From positions 1 through 54,656 of the forward strand of contig JAACUH010000069.1 of assembly GCA_009993005.1 (NCBI GenBank): DNA of 54,656 nucleotides, written 5' to 3'. Made by a program: the position numbers and the translations under genes. This stretch comes from Rhodobacterales bacterium (GTDB taxonomy: Bacteria; Pseudomonadota; Alphaproteobacteria; Rhodobacterales; Rhodobacteraceae). This document shows, piece by piece, positions 26,015 to 34,318 of this stretch; positions within the stretch are counted from its first letter, which is position 1, and every line of letters begins with the position of its first letter. Under the pieces are notes generated by a model. The model was not told the origin of the DNA, made no database searches, and worked only from the letters and a program-made list of their open reading frames with translations.

Positions 26015-27046
26015 GTGCTGAAGGCGCGGCTGGCGGATTTTGCCCGGGCGGCGGGGTTTTCCGCGATCGGCGTGTGCCGGCCCGATGCGGTGCCGCAGGC
26101 GGCGGGGCGGCTGGCGGAGTTTGTCGCGGCCGGGCGGCACGGGCAGATGGGCTGGATGGCCGAGCGGATGGAATGGCGCGGCAGCCCCGCGGCGCTCTGG
26201 CCCGCCGCGCGGTCGGTTGTCATGCTGGCCGAGGCCTATACGCCCGGTCATGACCCGTTGGCGGTGCTGGAGATGCGGGACCGGGGCGCGGTGAGTGTCT
26301 ATGCACAGGGGCGCGACTATCATGACATCGTCAAGAAGCGGCTCAAAGCGGTCGGGCGCTGGCTGATCGCGCAGGAGGCGGGGGCGCAGATCAAGGTTTT
26401 CGTCGATACGGCGCCGGTGATGGAAAAGCCGCTCGCGCAAGCGGCGGGGCTGGGCTGGCAGGGCAAGCACACGAACCTTCTGGGCCGTGATCTGGGCAAC
26501 TGGGTGTTTCTGGGGGCGATCTTTACCACGATCGTGCTGGATCCGGATGCGGCGGAGGTCAGCCATTGTGGCAGTTGCACCGCCTGTCTGGACATCTGTC
26601 CGACGCGGGCCTTTGTGGCGCCATATCAGCTCGACGCGCGGCGCTGCATTTCCTACCTCACCATTGAGCACAAGGGGCCGGTGGAGGAGGGGTTGCGCGC
26701 GGCGATGGGCAACCGGATCTATGGGTGCGACGATTGTCTGGCGGTCTGCCCCTGGAACAAGTTCGCGGTGGTGGCGACCGAGATGCGCTATCGTGGGGAG
26801 GGGGGTGAGGCCCCACGGTTACGTGATCTGGCGGCATTGGACGATGCGGGGTTCCGTGCGCGATATTCGGGCAGTCCGGTCAAGCGGATCGGGCGCGACA
26901 GGTTCCTGCGCAATGTGCTTTATGCCATCGGCAATTCTGGCGAACCGGCGCTTGCCGAGGTGGCGCGCGGGCATTGCGATGATCCGGATGCGGCGGTGGC
27001 GGATGCGGCGCGCTGGGCGGTGGGGCGACTGACGGCAAAGGGGTGA
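26015..27046 (+). CDS. queG: Epoxyqueuosine reductase QueG
   Basis: Cobalamin- and iron-sulfur-dependent enzyme for the last step of queuosine formation in tRNA. The product is 343 residues from the GTG at 26015 ([20 protein letters not shown]). It has the domain [22 protein letters not shown], two ferredoxin-like cysteine sets [12 protein letters not shown] and [13 protein letters not shown] for two 4Fe-4S clusters, and a HEAT-like end. In-frame codons back to a GTG at 25964 would translate a dispersed repeat element and a GC hairpin, so the shorter start is preferred. The dehydrogenase gene follows after four bases. Confidence 0.93.
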   Translation: MLKARLADFARAAGFSAIGVCRPDAVPQAAGRLAEFVAAGRHGQMGWMAERMEWRGSPAALWPAARSVVMLAEAYTPGHDPLAVLEMRDRGAVSVYAQGRDYHDIVKKRLKAVGRWLIAQEAGAQIKVFVDTAPVMEKPLAQAAGLGWQGKHTNLLGRDLGNWVFLGAIFTTIVLDPDAAEVSHCGSCTACLDICPTRAFVAPYQLDARRCISYLTIEHKGPVEEGLRAAMGNRIYGCDDCLAVCPWNKFAVVATEMRYRGEGGEAPRLRDLAALDDAGFRARYSGSPVKRIGRDRFLRNVLYAIGNSGEPALAEVARGHCDDPDAAVADAARWAVGRLTAKG

Positions 27047-27050
27047 GGTG

Positions 27051-28241
27051 ATGCGCTATCTGGTGATCTGTCTGCTGTGGCCGCTATCCGCGCTGGCGCA
27101 GGCGCCGGTGAACCAGGAGCCGGTGAACCAGGGGCCGCCGAACGCGTCCTTTTCCCCTGCCTTTTCGGACCAGACCCGCGCGCCGGCGCTGCCGGCGACG
27201 GCGGTCGGGGTCGAGGTCTTTGCCCGCGGGCTGGAGCATCCCTGGGGGATTGCGGCGCTGCCGGACGGGCGCTTTCTTGTGACCGAGCGACCGGGGCGGT
27301 TGCGGCTGGTGGGGGCGGATGGCGCGGTGTCGCCGCCTGTGGCCGGGGTGCCGCAGGTGGATGCGCGCCGGCAGGGCGGGCTGCTGGATGTCGCTGTCGG
27401 GCCCGATTTTGCCCGCGACCGAATGGTCTGGCTGACCTATGCCAAACGGGTGCGCGGCGGCACCGTGACCGCCGCCGCGCAGGGGGTTCTGGCGGCGGAT
27501 GGCTCGCGGCTCGATGATCTGCGCGAGGTGTTCGTGCAGATGCCGCCCTCGCCCACGCCGCTGCACTACGGCGCGCGCATCGTGTTCGACGGGCGCGGTC
27601 ATGTGTTCATCACCACGGGCGAACACGCCAGCGATGCGGAGCGGCGGCTCGCGCAGGACAATGCCACGACCTATGGCAAGGTGATCCGGCTGGCCGCCGC
27701 CGGGGGCATCCCGGCCGACAACCCCTTTGTCGGGCGGGACGGGGATGATGCGATATGGTCCTATGGCCACCGCAACGTGCAGGGCGCGGCGGTGGACCCG
27801 CGCAGCGGGCTGTTGTGGACGGTCGAGCATGGCCCGCGCGGTGGGGACGAGTTGAACCAGCCGGTTCCGGGGGGCAACCATGGCTGGCCGCTGGTGAGCT
27901 ATGGCATCGACTATGACGGCAGCCCCATCGGGACCGGCCAGCCCCGGTTGGAGGGGGTGGAGGAGCCGGTCTATTACTGGGACCCGGTGATCGCGCCCGG
28001 TGGCATGACATTCTATCGTGGCGATGCCTTTGGCGGCTGGCGGGGCGACCTGCTGATCGGCTCGCTCAACCCCGGCGCGCTGGTGAGGCTGCGGCTGGAC
28101 GCCGGGCGCGTGACCGGCGAAGAGCGGCTGGTCACCGACCGGGGCCGGGTGCGCGATGTGGAGGAGACCGCCGGGGGCGCGCTCTTGCTGCTGATCGACG
28201 CGCCTGATGGCGAGATCCTGCGGATCACGCCGCGCCCGTAG
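27051..28241 (+). CDS. PQQ-dependent aldose sugar dehydrogenase-like protein
   Basis: Predicted periplasmic quinoprotein of the soluble glucose dehydrogenase/YliI family that oxidises aldose sugars. The product is 396 residues with a signal peptide (MRYLVICLLWPLSALAQ), then six-bladed propeller segments HPWGIAALPDGRFLVTERPG, LHYGARIVFDGRGHVFITTG, NVQGAAVDPRSG, EHGPRGGDELN and NHGWPLVSYG; the EHGPRGGDE and HPWG motifs are typical. The ATG at 27051 is preferred to the GTG three bases before. A short internal duplication after the signal peptide gives VNQEPVNQGPPN. PQQ synthesis genes are not in the window. Confidence 0.88.
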   Translation: MRYLVICLLWPLSALAQAPVNQEPVNQGPPNASFSPAFSDQTRAPALPATAVGVEVFARGLEHPWGIAALPDGRFLVTERPGRLRLVGADGAVSPPVAGVPQVDARRQGGLLDVAVGPDFARDRMVWLTYAKRVRGGTVTAAAQGVLAADGSRLDDLREVFVQMPPSPTPLHYGARIVFDGRGHVFITTGEHASDAERRLAQDNATTYGKVIRLAAAGGIPADNPFVGRDGDDAIWSYGHRNVQGAAVDPRSGLLWTVEHGPRGGDELNQPVPGGNHGWPLVSYGIDYDGSPIGTGQPRLEGVEEPVYYWDPVIAPGGMTFYRGDAFGGWRGDLLIGSLNPGALVRLRLDAGRVTGEERLVTDRGRVRDVEETAGGALLLLIDAPDGEILRITPRP

Positions 28242-28292
28242 ATTTTCGCGTCAAAGTTGTCTATGATGTGAGTCCCTGAGGGAGGACCGCCC

Positions 28293-28481
28293 ATGCAACG
28301 CCATATCATCGACCGGCCCAAACTGCGCGACGATTCGATCCGGCTGCGCGCCTTTCTGACGCTGGCGCGCGCCGAGGGGCGCCATCCTGCGGCCGTTGCC
28401 CTGCATCGCAGGGCCGAAGGGCGTGAGGGTGCGCAAAAGCTGCGCCACTATCTGCGGATCGCGCGCGGTCGTCTCGCCTGA
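28293..28481 (+). CDS. Small basic protein of unknown function (62 residues)
   Basis: Not recognised. The frame begins six bases after a strong ribosome-binding site (GAGGGAGGA), which is the main reason to accept it. The product is Arg/His-rich (MQRHIIDRPKLRDDSIRLRA at the start, RHYLRIARGRLA at the end), probably helical and cytosolic, with no membrane segment. It is separated by 51 bases from the dehydrogenase and by 71 from the transporter. In the 3' gap, CCCCGG-TCCTT-CCGGGG (28501-28517) could be a weak terminator. Confidence 0.55.
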   Translation: MQRHIIDRPKLRDDSIRLRAFLTLARAEGRHPAAVALHRRAEGREGAQKLRHYLRIARGRLA

Positions 28482-28552
28482 ACCGCCAGTTCGGGGTTTT
28501 CCCCGGTCCTTCCGGGGGTTAGGGTTGCCTCGCACCCAAGGCGGAATGGCCC

Positions 28553-29473
28553 ATGCAACCCCTGCGCGGCATCACTCTCAAGATCCTGTCGGTCTGCGTT
28601 TTCATGGCGATGGCCGCGCTGATCAAGGCGTCGGCGGCGACCGTGCCGCCGGGCGAGGCGGTGTTTTTCCGCTCGCTCTTTGCCGGGCCGGTGATCGTGG
28701 TCTGGCTTGTGATGCGGGGCGAATTGCGCCACGGGCTCGAGACGCGGCAGCCGATGGGCCATGTCTGGCGCGGCATCGTGGGGACCAGCGCGATGGGGCT
28801 GGGCTTTGCCGGGCTGGGGCTCTTGCCGCTGCCCGAGGTCACGGCGATCGGCTATGCCGCGCCGCTCCTGGTGGTGATCTTTGCCGCGATGTTTCTGGGC
28901 GAACAGGTGCGCGCCTTTCGCCTCACCGCCGTGGCGCTGGGGCTGGTGGGTGTGCTCATCGTGCTCAGCCCGCGCCTGTCGGTCGGGGCCACGCCCATCG
29001 GCACGCAAGAGACGCTGGGCGCCGTCGTGGTGCTGATGGGCGCGGTCTTTGCCGCGCTCGCGCAGGTCTTCGTGCGCAAGCTCGTCGCGACCGAAAGCAC
29101 GGCGGCCATCGTGTTCTGGTTCTCGATCACGGCGACGGTGCTGTCGCTGGTCACGCTGCCCTGGGGCTGGGTGATGCCGCCGCCCGGCATCTTTTTGATG
29201 CTGGTGGGCGCGGGCCTTCTGGGTGGGGTCGGGCAGATCCTGTTGACGTCGAGCTACCGCTTCGCCGATGCCTCGGTCGTGGCGCCGTTTGAATATGCCT
29301 CGATGCTGCTGGCGCTGGGCATCGGCTATGCCGTGTTCGACGAGGTCCCGACGCTGGTCACGCTGGTGGGGGCCGCGATCATCATCGCTGCGGGCGTGCT
29401 GATCATCTGGCGCGAACGCCAGCTCGGGATCGAGCGCGCCAGGCAACGCAAGGCGATGACGCCGGGCGGCTGA
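28553..29473 (+). CDS. DMT-superfamily transporter (EamA family)
   Basis: Inner-membrane metabolite exporter or importer of the drug/metabolite family, 306 residues. It has two EamA repeats giving about ten membrane segments, with conserved features such as FFRSLFAGPVIVVWLV, AIGYAAPLLVVIFAAMFLGE at the end of repeat 1 and ASVVAPFEYASMLLALGIGY in repeat 2. A basic tail (RERQLGIERARQRKA) is cytoplasmic. The substrate cannot be read from sequence. It converges with the membrane protein at 29477 with three bases between the stops. Confidence 0.92.
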   Translation: MQPLRGITLKILSVCVFMAMAALIKASAATVPPGEAVFFRSLFAGPVIVVWLVMRGELRHGLETRQPMGHVWRGIVGTSAMGLGFAGLGLLPLPEVTAIGYAAPLLVVIFAAMFLGEQVRAFRLTAVALGLVGVLIVLSPRLSVGATPIGTQETLGAVVVLMGAVFAALAQVFVRKLVATESTAAIVFWFSITATVLSLVTLPWGWVMPPPGIFLMLVGAGLLGGVGQILLTSSYRFADASVVAPFEYASMLLALGIGYAVFDEVPTLVTLVGAAIIIAAGVLIIWRERQLGIERARQRKAMTPGG

Positions 29474-29476
29474 CCG

Positions 29477-30175
29477 TCACACCACGCGTCGCCTGCGGTA
29501 AAGGCCAAAGGCGGCGGCGCCGGTATAGGCCACGGCAAGCGATCCGAAAAGCATCTCGCCGCTGTCCTCGAGCGTGCCGAGCAGGATGTTGGTGACCCAG
29601 GCGGCGGGCCCGGAAAAGAGCTGCGGCAGCGCGACATGGATCATGTCGACCGCGATCCCGAAAAAGGCGAGTGCGGCGATCACGGCGAGAAGATGATAGC
29701 CGATCGGGCGTTCGTCGCGCGGCGCTGTCAGGAAGGCCCAGGTCAGGGGCCCGAACACGATGGCGCCCAGCGCGCCCCAGGAGGCAAGCTCGCCGATGTC
29801 CTGCGCGCGAAGCAGGAACACGGGTTTCAGATCGAGCGCCACGACAAGCGCCTCACCGGCCGTTTCATGCAACCGGAACGCATCGTCCAGAAAGGCCACC
29901 AGAAAGCCCAGCGCGAGGGCCGCAAGGATGCGTTGCCGCGAGAACGTCGCAGCAAGCGTCAGCAGCAGCGCGGCAACCAGCCATTTCGCCTTGTTGAACT
30001 GTTCGGCAAGCCCGTCATCGAGCCCGATATCGAGCATTGCGATCATGCTCGTCTCCTTCAGGATCGCAAAGGCCACATTGGCCAGATGCGCGGCGATCAG
30101 GGCCAGATCACAGGCGACAAGACCCAGGAACGCCTTGCGGGCGATATCCGCGCGGAGGGGGAAGGGAGGGATCAT
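29477..30175 (-). CDS. Multi-pass membrane protein of unknown function
   Basis: Not recognised. 232 residues with about six hydrophobic segments; the first starts at about residue 14 and the last ends just before the basic tail YRRRRVV. Acidic and histidine residues lie within or next to membrane segments: LDDAFRLHETAGE (near 100), DMIHVALP and LEDSGEM. Such a pattern could bind metal or protons but this is speculation. The ATG is preceded by a weak site (GGAGTATGAC). It lies 257 bases downstream of ilvE on the same strand, beyond a hairpin terminator, so it is probably a separate transcript. Confidence 0.75.
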   Translation of the reverse strand: MIPPFPLRADIARKAFLGLVACDLALIAAHLANVAFAILKETSMIAMLDIGLDDGLAEQFNKAKWLVAALLLTLAATFSRQRILAALALGFLVAFLDDAFRLHETAGEALVVALDLKPVFLLRAQDIGELASWGALGAIVFGPLTWAFLTAPRDERPIGYHLLAVIAALAFFGIAVDMIHVALPQLFSGPAAWVTNILLGTLEDSGEMLFGSLAVAYTGAAAFGLYRRRRVV

Positions 30176-30268
30176 GTCATACTCCTGTTGCAGACAGGTG
30201 TAGGACGGATCGCCCGGGCTTCTATTCCAGCGGGCTGCGTGCTGTCACAAAAAAGATACAAAGACAAT

Positions 30269-30300
30269 GAAGCCGGGCAGTTTGCGCTCCGCCCGGCTTC
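30269..30300 (-). terminator. Hairpin terminator downstream of ilvE
   Basis: GAAGCCGGGC and GCCCGGCTTC form a perfect ten-base-pair stem with a 12-base loop. On the reverse strand the hairpin is followed by a T-rich stretch that includes six consecutive Ts about 14 bases on. The first arm continues directly from the AAGATGAAG end of the dispersed element at 30297-30320. Confidence 0.7.
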
Positions 30301-30320
30301 ATCTTGCTCAAAATATCCTC
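30297..30320 (-). repeat. Dispersed GATATTT...AAGATGAA element, copy 2
   Basis: Reverse-strand GAGGATATTTTGAG followed by CAAGATGAAG, downstream of ilvE. Here the element runs into the stem of the ilvE terminator, suggesting that the family sits at transcript ends. Confidence 0.65.
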
Positions 30321-30366
30321 GCCGAAGGCATCCGGACCCGCCACCTGCGCAAGCGGTGGGTTGCGG

Positions 30367-30436
30367 GCGCCAGTCCTCAAGCGCCAGTCCTCAAGCGCCA
30401 GTCCTCAGGCGCCAGTCCTCAGGCGCCAGTCCTCAG
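30367..30436. repeat. Five tandem copies of a 14-bp unit at the ilvE stop codon
   Basis: The unit GCGCCAGTCCTCA(A/G) is repeated five times without spacers. On the reverse strand each unit reads TGAGGACTGGCGC plus one base, and the first one supplies the ilvE stop codon TGA (30435-30433). Copies 1-2 end in A and copies 3-5 in G, the pattern of a recently expanded minisatellite. Confidence 0.95.
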
Positions 30437-31302
30437 GCGCGCACGCGTTTTTCGTAGCTCGCCGCGATGTCGAGCGTCAGCGCGCCGACCTCGAAGTGGT
30501 AGTCGCCGATCTGCCCCACAGGCGTGACTTCGGCCGCGGTGCCGGTGAGCCAGCACTGTTCGAAGCTTTCGAGTTCTTCGGGCATGATGTGCCGTTCATG
30601 CACCTTGATCTGCTTGTCGCGCATCATGGCGATGACGGTCTGCCGGGTGATGCCGTTGAGGAAACAGTCGGGCTTGGGCGTGTGGACCTCGCCATCCTTC
30701 ACGAAGAAGATGTTGGCGCCGGTCGCCTCGGCCACATAGCCGCGATAGTCGAACATCATCGCGTCCGAGCAACCCTTGGCCTCGGCCGCGTGTTTGGACA
30801 TGGTGCAGATCATGTAGAGGCCCGCCGCCTTGGCCTGATGCGGGATCGTCTCGGGCGAGGGGCGTTTCCACTTGGCAATGTCGAGTTTTGCGCCCTTGGT
30901 CTTGGCGTCGCCGTAATAGTTGCCCCATTCCCAGGCGGCCACAGCCATGCGCACCGGGTTGCGCCGGGCGGCGACACCCATGTCCTCGCCCGCGCCGCGC
31001 CAGGCGATGGCGCGCACATAGGCGTTGGTCAGGCCGTTGGCCGCCAGAACCGCCTGCTTTGCCGCGTCGATCTCCTCGACCGTATAGGGGATCTCGAAAT
31101 CCAGGCATGAGGCGGAAAAGCGCAGCCGTTCAGAGTGTTCCCGGCTCTTGAAGATGGTGCCGTCATAGCAGCGCTCGCCCTCGAACACCGAGGAGGCATA
31201 GTGCATCGCATGGGTCAGGATATGCACCTTGGCATCGCGCCATTCGACGAGCGCCCCGTCCATCCAGATCTTGCCGTCACGATCGTCATAGGCACCCGCC
31301 AT
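30433..31302 (-). CDS. ilvE: Branched-chain-amino-acid aminotransferase
   Basis: PLP-dependent class IV aminotransferase for the last step of valine, leucine and isoleucine synthesis. The 289 residues have HAMHYASSVFEGERCYDG, GAGEDMGVAARRNPVRMAVA, the likely PLP lysine in HQAKAAGLY (about Lys158), FDYRGYVAEATGANIFFVKD and GITRQTVIAMMRD. The ATG at 31302 is eight bases from GGAGG; a start nine codons earlier is less likely. The stop codon is inside the first unit of a 14-bp tandem repeat. It diverges from petP across 152 bases. Confidence 0.95.
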   Translation of the reverse strand: MAGAYDDRDGKIWMDGALVEWRDAKVHILTHAMHYASSVFEGERCYDGTIFKSREHSERLRFSASCLDFEIPYTVEEIDAAKQAVLAANGLTNAYVRAIAWRGAGEDMGVAARRNPVRMAVAAWEWGNYYGDAKTKGAKLDIAKWKRPSPETIPHQAKAAGLYMICTMSKHAAEAKGCSDAMMFDYRGYVAEATGANIFFVKDGEVHTPKPDCFLNGITRQTVIAMMRDKQIKVHERHIMPEELESFEQCWLTGTAAEVTPVGQIGDYHFEVGALTLDIAASYEKRVRA

Positions 31303-31381
31303 CGCTGCATCCTCCGTCCAGCTTTGCATTTGTTACGCGATTAGGTCCACATCGGACATAATATTGCGTGAAATCCAGGAT

Positions 31382-31410
31382 TCGCTACCAGTTGATGCTT
31401 GGAATGTCAA
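31382..31410 (-). promoter_or_regulatory. Possible ilvE promoter
   Basis: On the reverse strand a perfect TTGACA (31410-31405) is followed after 17 bases by TAGCGA (31387-31382), 80 bases before the ilvE start. The -10 is weak. TTGA...TCAA (31392-31410) is also a loose inverted repeat, and GTCC-ACATC-GGAC (31345-31357) lies nearer ilvE; either could be a site for the divergently encoded MarR-type regulator. Confidence 0.35.
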
Positions 31411-31454
31411 CAAGGCTGACGTATTATTGCGGCGCGGAAAGAGGGAGCGCGGTG

Positions 31455-31964
31455 ATGGCAGAGGCGGTGTCGCCCCAGGGCGGGCAGGATCTCCTGTTTC
31501 TGACGGACGAGCAGTTGCGCAAGGGGATCGAGGCGATGTTCTTTGCCTATCGCGGCTTTACCGCAGACCCCGACCGGATCCTCGCGCAAAAGGACTATGG
31601 CCGCGCGCATCACCGGGCGGTGCATTTCATCCACCGCAGCCCCGGCACCACGGTAAACAACCTGCTGGCCATTCTCGGTGTTACAAAACAATCCCTCAAT
31701 CGTGTGTTGCGCACGCTGATATCCGATGGCTTGGTCGAGGTGCGCGTGGGCCGGGAGGACAAGCGCGAGCGGCACCTCTTCCTGACGCAGGCGGGCGCCG
31801 CGCTCGAGAGGGAGCTGTCGGATGCGCAGCGCGACCGGATGCGGACGGCCTATCGGGCTGCCGGACCCGTTGCGGTGGCGGGGTTCCGGCAGGTGCTGGA
31901 GGCAATGATGGACGAGGACATGCGCCGCCATTTTCAGGCGCTGCGGGATCGGGGACCGCAATGA
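31455..31964 (+). CDS. petP: MarR-family transcriptional regulator (PetP-like)
   Basis: Winged-helix dimeric DNA-binding protein, 169 residues. The recognition region is PGTTVNNLLAILGVTKQSLN with RVLRTLISDGLVEVRVGRED as the wing, followed by a C-terminal dimerisation helix. Pairing with the downstream OmpR-type regulator, by a four-base overlap (ATGA), matches petP-petR of Rhodobacter capsulatus; the symbol rests on that context. The ATG at 31455 (MAEAVSPQGG) is chosen although codons are open upstream to 31368. No sensor kinase gene is nearby. It diverges from ilvE. Confidence 0.85.
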   Translation: MAEAVSPQGGQDLLFLTDEQLRKGIEAMFFAYRGFTADPDRILAQKDYGRAHHRAVHFIHRSPGTTVNNLLAILGVTKQSLNRVLRTLISDGLVEVRVGREDKRERHLFLTQAGAALERELSDAQRDRMRTAYRAAGPVAVAGFRQVLEAMMDEDMRRHFQALRDRGPQ

Positions 31965-32665
31965 ACGACAGTATTCACCTGCTGATCGTGGATGATGACG
32001 AACGCATCCGCGGCCTGTTGCGGACCTATCTGATGCGTGCGGGGTTCCTCGTGACGGTGGCGCGCGACGCGGCCCATGCGCGGCGGGTGCTGAGCGGGCT
32101 GGAGTTCGACCTCATCGTGCTCGACGTGATGATGCCGGGCGAGGACGGGGTGAGCCTGTGCCGCGACCTGCGCCGCCGGATCGGCACGCCGATCCTGATG
32201 CTGACCGCGCGGTCCGAGACCGACGCGCGGATCGCGGGGCTCGAGGCGGGGGCGGATGACTATCTGGCCAAGCCGTTCGAGCCCAAGGAGCTGTTGCTGC
32301 GGATCAACGCGATCCTGCGGCGGGTGCCATCCTCCGAGCCGGCGCAGGTCGTGGTCAAGGTGCTGCATCTGGGCCCGGTGCGCTATGACATCGCACGGGG
32401 CGAGATGTGGGCGGGCGAGGACCTTGTGCGGCTCACCGCGACGGAGAGCCAGTTGATGCGGATCTTTTCGGCGCGGCCGGGTGAGCCGGTGACACGGACC
32501 TATCTGGTCGAGGAACTGGGCCGGGGCGGCGGGCAGGCGCAGGAGCGCGCGGTCGATGTCCAGATCACCCGCCTGCGCCGCAAGATCGAGGCAGACCCCC
32601 GCCAGCCGCGCTATCTGCAGACGGTGCGCGGCTCGGGCTACATGCTCGCCCCTGACCCGGCCTGA
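31961..32665 (+). CDS. petR: OmpR-family response regulator (PetR-like)
   Basis: Two-domain regulator of 234 residues. The receiver has acidic pocket DDD (11-13), phospho-acceptor Asp55 in LDVMMPGEDG and Lys104 in LAKPF. The C-terminal winged helix (about 140-230) includes LTATESQLMRIFSARPGEPV, RAVDVQITRLRRKIEADP and TVRGSGYML. Translationally coupled to petP. In R. capsulatus PetR is an orphan-type regulator paired with PetP; likewise no histidine kinase is visible here. Frames that run through petP to reach this gene are not real starts. Confidence 0.9.
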   Translation: MNDSIHLLIVDDDERIRGLLRTYLMRAGFLVTVARDAAHARRVLSGLEFDLIVLDVMMPGEDGVSLCRDLRRRIGTPILMLTARSETDARIAGLEAGADDYLAKPFEPKELLLRINAILRRVPSSEPAQVVVKVLHLGPVRYDIARGEMWAGEDLVRLTATESQLMRIFSARPGEPVTRTYLVEELGRGGGQAQERAVDVQITRLRRKIEADPRQPRYLQTVRGSGYMLAPDPA

Positions 32666-32777
32666 TCCAGCGGAGCGCGCGTGCCGCGCGCGCGGTCATG
32701 CGCCCCTGCGGGGCGGCGGGCGCCCGTTGAGGGGGCGGTATCATCCCATATGGCGCGCGGATTGCGCGATCAGCGCC

Positions 32778-32801
32778 GTGAGTATTTGAGGCGCAAAGAA
32801 G
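32778..32801 (+). repeat. Dispersed GATATTT...AAGATGAA element, copy 5 (variant)
   Basis: GTGAGTATTTGAGG followed by CGCAAAGAAG, a diverged copy downstream of petR. The 112 bases before it contain GC-rich hairpins, for example CGCCCC-TGC-GGGGCG (32701-32715), like the hairpin before copy 1. Confidence 0.45.
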
Positions 32802-32804
32802 CTG

Positions 32805-33344
32805 TCAGCCTTGGCAAGCGGGCGGCAGGCGGAAGGCTGCTTCCTTCCAGTCGGTCACGGCGGGGGCGCCGCGCGGGACGGTCACGGGCTGCGCGGCGGC
32901 GTCGCCGATCCTGGCCGTGCCGCGGCCGGTGAGCAGGTTGATGTCGCAGACGCCATAGGCGGCGAGGTCGAGCGTGTCATACCAGGTGTAGGTATAGCCC
33001 GCCACGCGGTAGGCGTTGTCGCGCCAGGCGATGGTGAGGGTCAGGAACCAGCGGTTGCGGCCGACGGAGTCGTTTTTCGACGTGAGGGTGACGGAGCCGT
33101 TGGGGGCGAGGCCAAGCTCTGGCTCTTGCCCGGGGCCGCCGATCCAGGCGATGTCCTGCGCGAGGATGCCGCGCCCGCCGGTGTCGGTGATCGACAGGTC
33201 GGCGGACCCGTCGCCGTTGTGTTGCAGGGTAAAGACCTCGGCCCGCCTGTCGCCATTGAGGTCGGTGGCGAGCGGTTGGCCCACCATGTCGGCGAGCGCG
33301 GGGGTCGTGGCGAGCATCAGGGCGGGAAGGGCAAAGCGGCGCAT
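32805..33344 (-). CDS. Small secreted protein of unknown function
   Basis: Not recognised as a named family. 179 residues with a signal peptide (MRRFALPALMLATTPALA), then DLNGDRRAEVFTLQHNGDGS, which looks like an FG-GAP/VCBS-type calcium loop, and a beta-rich remainder with two cysteines (VCDINLL and PPACQG) that may pair. The start at 33344 is six bases from GAGG; a GTG four codons upstream is less likely. It probably acts in the periplasm. It diverges from the HDAC-family gene with 47 bases between. Confidence 0.75.
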   Translation of the reverse strand: MRRFALPALMLATTPALADMVGQPLATDLNGDRRAEVFTLQHNGDGSADLSITDTGGRGILAQDIAWIGGPGQEPELGLAPNGSVTLTSKNDSVGRNRWFLTLTIAWRDNAYRVAGYTYTWYDTLDLAAYGVCDINLLTGRGTARIGDAAAQPVTVPRGAPAVTDWKEAAFRLPPACQG

Positions 33345-33391
33345 GATGAACCTCACTTGTTATTTCCCGAGTATTTCTGTTCCCTGCGGGC

Positions 33392-34318
33392 ATGACAACG
33401 GCGCTGATCTATCATGACGACTGTTTCGGCCATGTGACGCCGATGGGGCACCCCGAGCAGGTGGCGCGGCTTGATGCCGTGATGGGGGCGCTGTCGGGGA
33501 TGGATCTGCGGCGGGTCACGGCGCCGATGGCGGCGCGCGACGATGTGCTGCGGGTGCATCCGGCGCGCCATCTGGCGGCGCTGGAGCGGGCGGTGCCGGC
33601 GCAGGGGTGGCGCGCGCTCGACCCCGATACGCATCTGTCGGCGGGGTCGCTTGCCGCGATCTGGCGGGCGGCGGGGGCGGCGGTGCGCGCGGTGGACCTG
33701 GTGATGGCGGGCGCGGTCTCCAATGCCTTTGCCGCCGTGCGCCCGCCGGGGCATCATGCCGAGGCCGAGGTGGCGATGGGGTTCTGTTTTCTGGGCAATG
33801 TGGCCATTGCGGCGCGTCATGCGCTGGACCATCACGGGCTGGCCCGGGTCGCCATCGTGGATTTCGACGTGCATCACGGCAACGGGACGCAGGCGCTGGT
33901 CGAGGATGACCCGCGCATCCTTTATTGCTCGACGCATCAGATGCCGCTTTATCCCGGCACGGGGAGCCCGCGCGACACGGGGCCGCATGATACGGTGGTC
34001 AATGTGGGGCTGCCGGCGGGGGCGGGGTCGAAGGTGTTTCGCGAGGCTGTCACGCGGCTGATCCTGCCGCGGCTCGCGGCGTTTTCTCCGCAATTCCTGC
34101 TGATCTCGGCCGGGTTCGATGCACATCGGGATGATCCATTGGCGGGGTTGATGCTGGTCGAGGCGGATTTCGCCTGGATCACCGGGCGGCTGTGCGACAT
34201 TGCGGACGCGCATTGCGCGGGGCGCGTGGTGTCGGTGCTCGAAGGCGGTTATGATCTGGAGGCCTTGGGCGCGTCGGTCGCGGCCCATGTCGGGATATTG
34301 GAGGAGCGGGGCGCATGA
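33392..34318 (+). CDS. Histone-deacetylase-family (acetoin-utilisation/acetylpolyamine) amidohydrolase
   Basis: Zinc hydrolase that removes acetyl groups from small amines or proteins, 308 residues. Diagnostic motifs are all there: RPPGHHAEAE (active-site His pair), VDFDVHHGNGTQ (zinc Asp and His), LISAGFDAHRDDPLAG (zinc Asp) and EGGYDLEAL with the transition-state region. The natural substrate is unknown. It overlaps xseB by four bases (ATGA), an arrangement that ties it to the xseB-ispA-dxs operon. Confidence 0.92.
   Translation: MTTALIYHDDCFGHVTPMGHPEQVARLDAVMGALSGMDLRRVTAPMAARDDVLRVHPARHLAALERAVPAQGWRALDPDTHLSAGSLAAIWRAAGAAVRAVDLVMAGAVSNAFAAVRPPGHHAEAEVAMGFCFLGNVAIAARHALDHHGLARVAIVDFDVHHGNGTQALVEDDPRILYCSTHQMPLYPGTGSPRDTGPHDTVVNVGLPAGAGSKVFREAVTRLILPRLAAFSPQFLLISAGFDAHRDDPLAGLMLVEADFAWITGRLCDIADAHCAGRVVSVLEGGYDLEALGASVAAHVGILEERGA

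Noticed and set aside
30367-30436. Possible CRISPR array
   Set aside because: Units are 14 bases, contiguous and without unique spacers; no cas genes are in the window. The same applies to the repeats at 37353, 40360 and 47107.
32805-33395. Forward frame opposite the small secreted protein
   Set aside because: The reverse gene has a signal peptide and ribosome site; the forward frame is Gly/Ala/Val-rich with no start signal and no domain.
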